From Anaerolineaceae bacterium UBA4799 (GTDB lineage Bacteria > Chloroflexota > Anaerolineae > Anaerolineales > Anaerolineaceae), in the NCBI GenBank assembly GCA_002402725.1, contig DHGL01000031.1:1-14703 (forward strand): 14,703 nt of DNA, given 5' to 3'. The notes below the pieces were generated by a model. That model saw nothing but the letters and a program-made list of their open reading frames with translations, did not search any database and was not told where the DNA came from. Positions 12,453 to 14,703 of the stretch are shown one piece after another. How positions within the stretch are numbered: position 1 is the stretch's first letter; every line of letters starts with the position of its first letter. The position numbers and the translations under genes were made by a program.

Positions 12453-13376
12453 ATGAGATATCTGATTACCGGTGCAGCCGGGTTCCTGGGTTCCGCGCTT
12501 GCCAACCGCCTGGCGGCAATGGGCGATGTTGTCATCGGCGTGGATGACCTTTCTGCGGGTGACCAGAAAGTACTTTCACCAGCGGTGCAGTTTGTGCGCG
12601 GTGACGTAAACGACAGGCCAACCCTTTGGTCTTTATTGCAGGAGGTAGATTGCGTCTACCACCTGGCTGCCAAGGTGAGCGTGCAGGAATCTGTGTTATA
12701 TCCTCGTGAATACAACCACGTTAATGTAGGCGGCACGGTGACCCTCATGGAAGCCATGCGCGATGTTGGCGTCAAGCGCGTGGTGTTCATTTCCTCCGGG
12801 ACCGTATATGGCAACCAGCCGGTGCAGCCGGTGACGGAGAACGTCAACGCCAACCCGCGCGTGCCATACGCGGTTTCAAAGCTGGCTGCGGAATATTACG
12901 TTAAATCCATCGGTTCCCTGTGGGGGATCGAAACCGTGTGCCTGCGCGTGTTCAATGCCTATGGGCCCGGTCAGCGCATACCGCCAGTGCATACTCCGGT
13001 GATTCCCGGCTTTTTACACCAGGCCTGGGAGAACGGCACCATTGTGATTCACGGTGACGGCAACCAGACGCGGGATTATGTTTACGTGGATGATGTGGTG
13101 AACGCTATGCAGTCTGCAGCGAGTGCACCCGAAGTGGACAGGCTTACGATCAATGTGGGCAGCGGTACTGAAACTTCGGTCAGAGATCTGGCCAGGCTGG
13201 CTGTTGAAGTAACCGGTGGGCACCCTGAGGTGGTGTACAGCCCCCGCAACGAAGGCGGCTTGAGCCGCTTGTGCGCCGATATCAACCTGGCGCGCACTTT
13301 ACTGGCGTATGAGCCCAGCGTGGACCTGTTGGAGGGGTTGAAGCGCACGCTGGCGCACGATACAGCCACCGAGTAA
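12453..13376 (+). CDS. NAD-dependent sugar-nucleotide epimerase/dehydratase (SDR), 307 aa
   Basis: The Rossmann motif GAAGFLG (7-13) and VDDLSAG (30-36) bind NAD; S114/S115 and the YxxxK pair Y139, K143 (PYAVSKLAAEYY) are the catalytic residues of the extended SDR family. VCLRVFNAYGPGQR and GDGNQTRDYVYVDDVV are the sugar-nucleotide side. The closest known types are UDP-glucose or UDP-N-acetylglucosamine 4-epimerases, but the exact sugar cannot be told. The product would feed cell-surface glycan or glycolipid synthesis. ATG 12453 is about 30 nt past the likely start of transcription and has no strong Shine-Dalgarno site. A terminator follows at 13421. Confidence 0.9.
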   Translation: MRYLITGAAGFLGSALANRLAAMGDVVIGVDDLSAGDQKVLSPAVQFVRGDVNDRPTLWSLLQEVDCVYHLAAKVSVQESVLYPREYNHVNVGGTVTLMEAMRDVGVKRVVFISSGTVYGNQPVQPVTENVNANPRVPYAVSKLAAEYYVKSIGSLWGIETVCLRVFNAYGPGQRIPPVHTPVIPGFLHQAWENGTIVIHGDGNQTRDYVYVDDVVNAMQSAASAPEVDRLTINVGSGTETSVRDLARLAVEVTGGHPEVVYSPRNEGGLSRLCADINLARTLLAYEPSVDLLEGLKRTLAHDTATE

Positions 13377-13420
13377 ACGCCAGATGTTTAACGACTGACG
13401 CGGTTTTTCACTCTCCAGGT

Positions 13421-13444
13421 ACCACCCGGAAGGGTGGTTTTTTT
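13421..13444 (+). terminator. Rho-independent terminator after the epimerase gene
   Basis: ACCACCC (13421-13427) pairs with GGGTGGT (13432-13438); the loop is GGAA and seven T follow (13438-13444). The stem is short but GC-rich and the tail is strong. Confidence 0.85.
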
Positions 13445-13470
13445 ATCGAAGCGGGAAGGTGCTGTTTGGG

Positions 13471-13476
13471 TATAAT
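13471..13476 (+). promoter_or_regulatory. -10 element of an apparently leaderless transcript
   Basis: A perfect TATAAT at 13471-13476 stands 6 nt before the ATG at 13483. Transcription starts about 7 nt after the -10 element, so the mRNA should begin at or next to the start codon. No good -35 is visible and no Shine-Dalgarno site could fit. Confidence 0.6.
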
Positions 13477-13482
13477 ACCTTT

Positions 13483-14070
13483 ATGAATTGTTTGCCTCAA
13501 TCCTTCTACCTGGCGGAAGTGTCCGTTGTGGCGCGCGCGTTACTGGGCAAGCGCCTGGTGCGCAAAATGGACGGCACGCGCATCTCGGGTATCATTTGTG
13601 AAACGGAAGCCTACCGCGGCGAGGATGATCTGGCCTGCCACGCGCGCAGCGGGAAAACCCGGCGAAACGAGGTCATGTACGGTTTACCGGGGAGGGCATA
13701 CATCTATTTCACTTATGGGATGCACTGGTGTCTCAATACTGTGTGCAGCGAAGAAGGTTTCCCGGCAGCGGTACTGATTCGTGCCATTGCTCCGGAGGAA
13801 GGGCTGGAACTCATCGCCGCAAGGAGAGCGGGCATCGCGCGTACCAACTGGTGCAACGGCCCGGCGAAACTAAGCAAAGCGCTGGCCATCGACGGGAGGT
13901 TGAACGGTGTTAGCTTGATGGACCCTGCCAGCCCGCTTTATATCGAAGAAGGATACCCCGTGGACGAAAGCCACATTAGCGCTTCGCCGCGCGTGGGCAT
14001 TCAATTCGCGCCTGAACCGTGGCGTTCGATGCCCTGGCGCTTTACCTGTTCCTGCCCGGCGGGGGCTTGA
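13483..14070 (+). CDS. 3-methyladenine DNA glycosylase (AAG/MPG family), 195 aa
   Basis: The family pattern is clear from end to end. CETEAYRGEDDLACHARSG (39-57) contains catalytic E42, Y44 and H53, which align with E125, Y127 and H136 of human AAG. GKTRRNEVMYGLPGRAYIYF and TYGMHWCLNTVC (77-88) follow, then RAGIARTNWCNGPAKLSKAL (115-134), and SPRVGI is near the end. The enzyme removes alkylated bases such as 3-methyladenine and hypoxanthine, starting base excision repair. The start ATG 13483, at family-typical length, lies 6 nt after a TATAAT; an in-frame ATG at 13459 would precede the promoter. Its stop overlaps the start of the E1 gene (TGATG). Confidence 0.93.
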   Translation: MNCLPQSFYLAEVSVVARALLGKRLVRKMDGTRISGIICETEAYRGEDDLACHARSGKTRRNEVMYGLPGRAYIYFTYGMHWCLNTVCSEEGFPAAVLIRAIAPEEGLELIAARRAGIARTNWCNGPAKLSKALAIDGRLNGVSLMDPASPLYIEEGYPVDESHISASPRVGIQFAPEPWRSMPWRFTCSCPAGA

Positions 14071-14703
14071 TGGACGAAATCGCACTTTACCGTACTATGT
14101 GCAGGATCCGCTGTTTTGAAGAGACGGTGCTTGAGGAATTCACACGTGGTGTGTTTGCTGGCACCACGCACACCTCGATCGGTCAGGAAGCCAACGCCGC
14201 GGGGGTAATCGGCGCACTGGACGCGGGTGATATCATTGTCACCAATCACCGCTGCCATGGGCACTTCATTGCCTACGGAGGCGACCTGCGCGCGTTGTTC
14301 GCGGAAATGATGGGGCGCCAAACGGGAGTCTGCGGCGGGAGGGGAGGTTCGCAGCACATTCACTGGCGCAACCTGTACTCCAACGGCGTGCAGGGGGGTA
14401 TCGTACCCATCGCCGCCGGCATGGCCCTGGCAGAAAAGGAAAAGAAGACCGGGGCGCTCGTGACTGTGTTCATCGGGGATGGCACCTTTGGCGAGGGAGT
14501 TATCTACGAGGCTTTCAATATGGCAGCCTTGTGGCGATTACCGTTGTTCATCGTGGTGGAAAACAACCATATTGCGCAAACCACACCCACCGCGCTGGTG
14601 ATGGCAGGAGATATCGCCGGACGCTTGCGCGCTTTCAATATCCCGGTGACCGAGCTGGATAGTTGTGACGTGATGGAAATACACATGCGTGCATTGGAGA
14701 TCA
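14070..14703 (+). CDS. 2-oxoacid dehydrogenase E1 component, alpha part (partial, runs off the right edge)
   Basis: From ATG at 14070 the frame is open for 211 codons and has no stop before the window ends. YRTMCRIRCFEETVLEEF (7-24), HTSIGQEANAAGV and NHRCHGHFIAYGGD (59-72) match the E1-alpha family of pyruvate, acetoin and branched-chain 2-oxoacid dehydrogenases. The thiamine-diphosphate motif is present: GDG at 136-138, then NN at 165-166 (GDG-x26-NN). The enzyme decarboxylates a 2-oxoacid and passes the acyl group to E2. Whether the substrate is pyruvate, acetoin or a branched-chain acid, and whether a beta subunit is fused, lies beyond the window. It overlaps the glycosylase stop by 1 nt. 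Confidence 0.9.
   Translation, partial: MDEIALYRTMCRIRCFEETVLEEFTRGVFAGTTHTSIGQEANAAGVIGALDAGDIIVTNHRCHGHFIAYGGDLRALFAEMMGRQTGVCGGRGGSQHIHWRNLYSNGVQGGIVPIAAGMALAEKEKKTGALVTVFIGDGTFGEGVIYEAFNMAALWRLPLFIVVENNHIAQTTPTALVMAGDIAGRLRAFNIPVTELDSCDVMEIHMRALEI

Overview
The window holds two different kinds of DNA that meet at a tRNA-Lys gene. Left of about 6,650 is the right-hand part of an integrated mobile element. It has small, strongly ribosome-bound accessory genes, an iteron-like repeat cluster, an excisionase-like DNA-binding protein, a RepA-type helicase/ATPase and a tyrosine integrase. The integrase is the last gene before the 3' end of a minus-strand tRNA-Lys(CTT), the usual arrangement for an element inserted at a tRNA gene. 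The other end is not in the window. No relaxase, conjugation or virion gene is visible, so prophage, satellite, IME and ICE cannot be told apart. The part from about 2,430 to 6,550 is visibly more AT-rich than the right flank, which fits acquired DNA.

Right of the tRNA is ordinary chromosome: an MFS exporter on the minus strand, a short promoter-peptide-terminator unit, a RIO-family kinase, then a compact run of HIT protein, nitroreductase, GNAT acetyltransferase and lipoprotein, with adenosine deaminase joined by an ATGA overlap. A sugar-nucleotide epimerase with its own promoter follows, then a 3-methyladenine DNA glycosylase that looks leaderless and overlaps a 2-oxoacid dehydrogenase E1 gene cut by the window edge. 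The protein set, strong Shine-Dalgarno sites and occasional TTG starts suggest a free-living bacterium. My guess is Chloroflexota (Anaerolineae), but nothing here proves it.

Element layout: a possible gene end (3-62); a 68-aa protein (182); a 28-aa membrane microprotein (436) with an extreme Shine-Dalgarno site; a zinc-ribbon protein (583); a second metal-site protein (960) overlapping a SymE-like protein (1309); a stand-alone HIRAN protein (1557); a 121-aa unknown (1999); an ArdC-like metallopeptidase (2433); an HTH-tailed unknown (3283); iterons (3912-3962); the excisionase-like gene and helicase (4080-5297); integrase (5386). Several genes are preceded by a hairpin, usually with a T-tract, sitting directly on the ribosome binding site. 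SymE-like, HIRAN and ArdC-like proteins side by side suggest a set for handling host nucleic acid or host defence; this is inference.

The most distinctive observations are the hairpin-plus-Shine-Dalgarno gene cassettes, the microprotein whose leader matches 15 nt of the 16S rRNA 3' end complement, the iteron/excisionase/helicase module, and the small self-contained transcription unit upstream of the RIO kinase.
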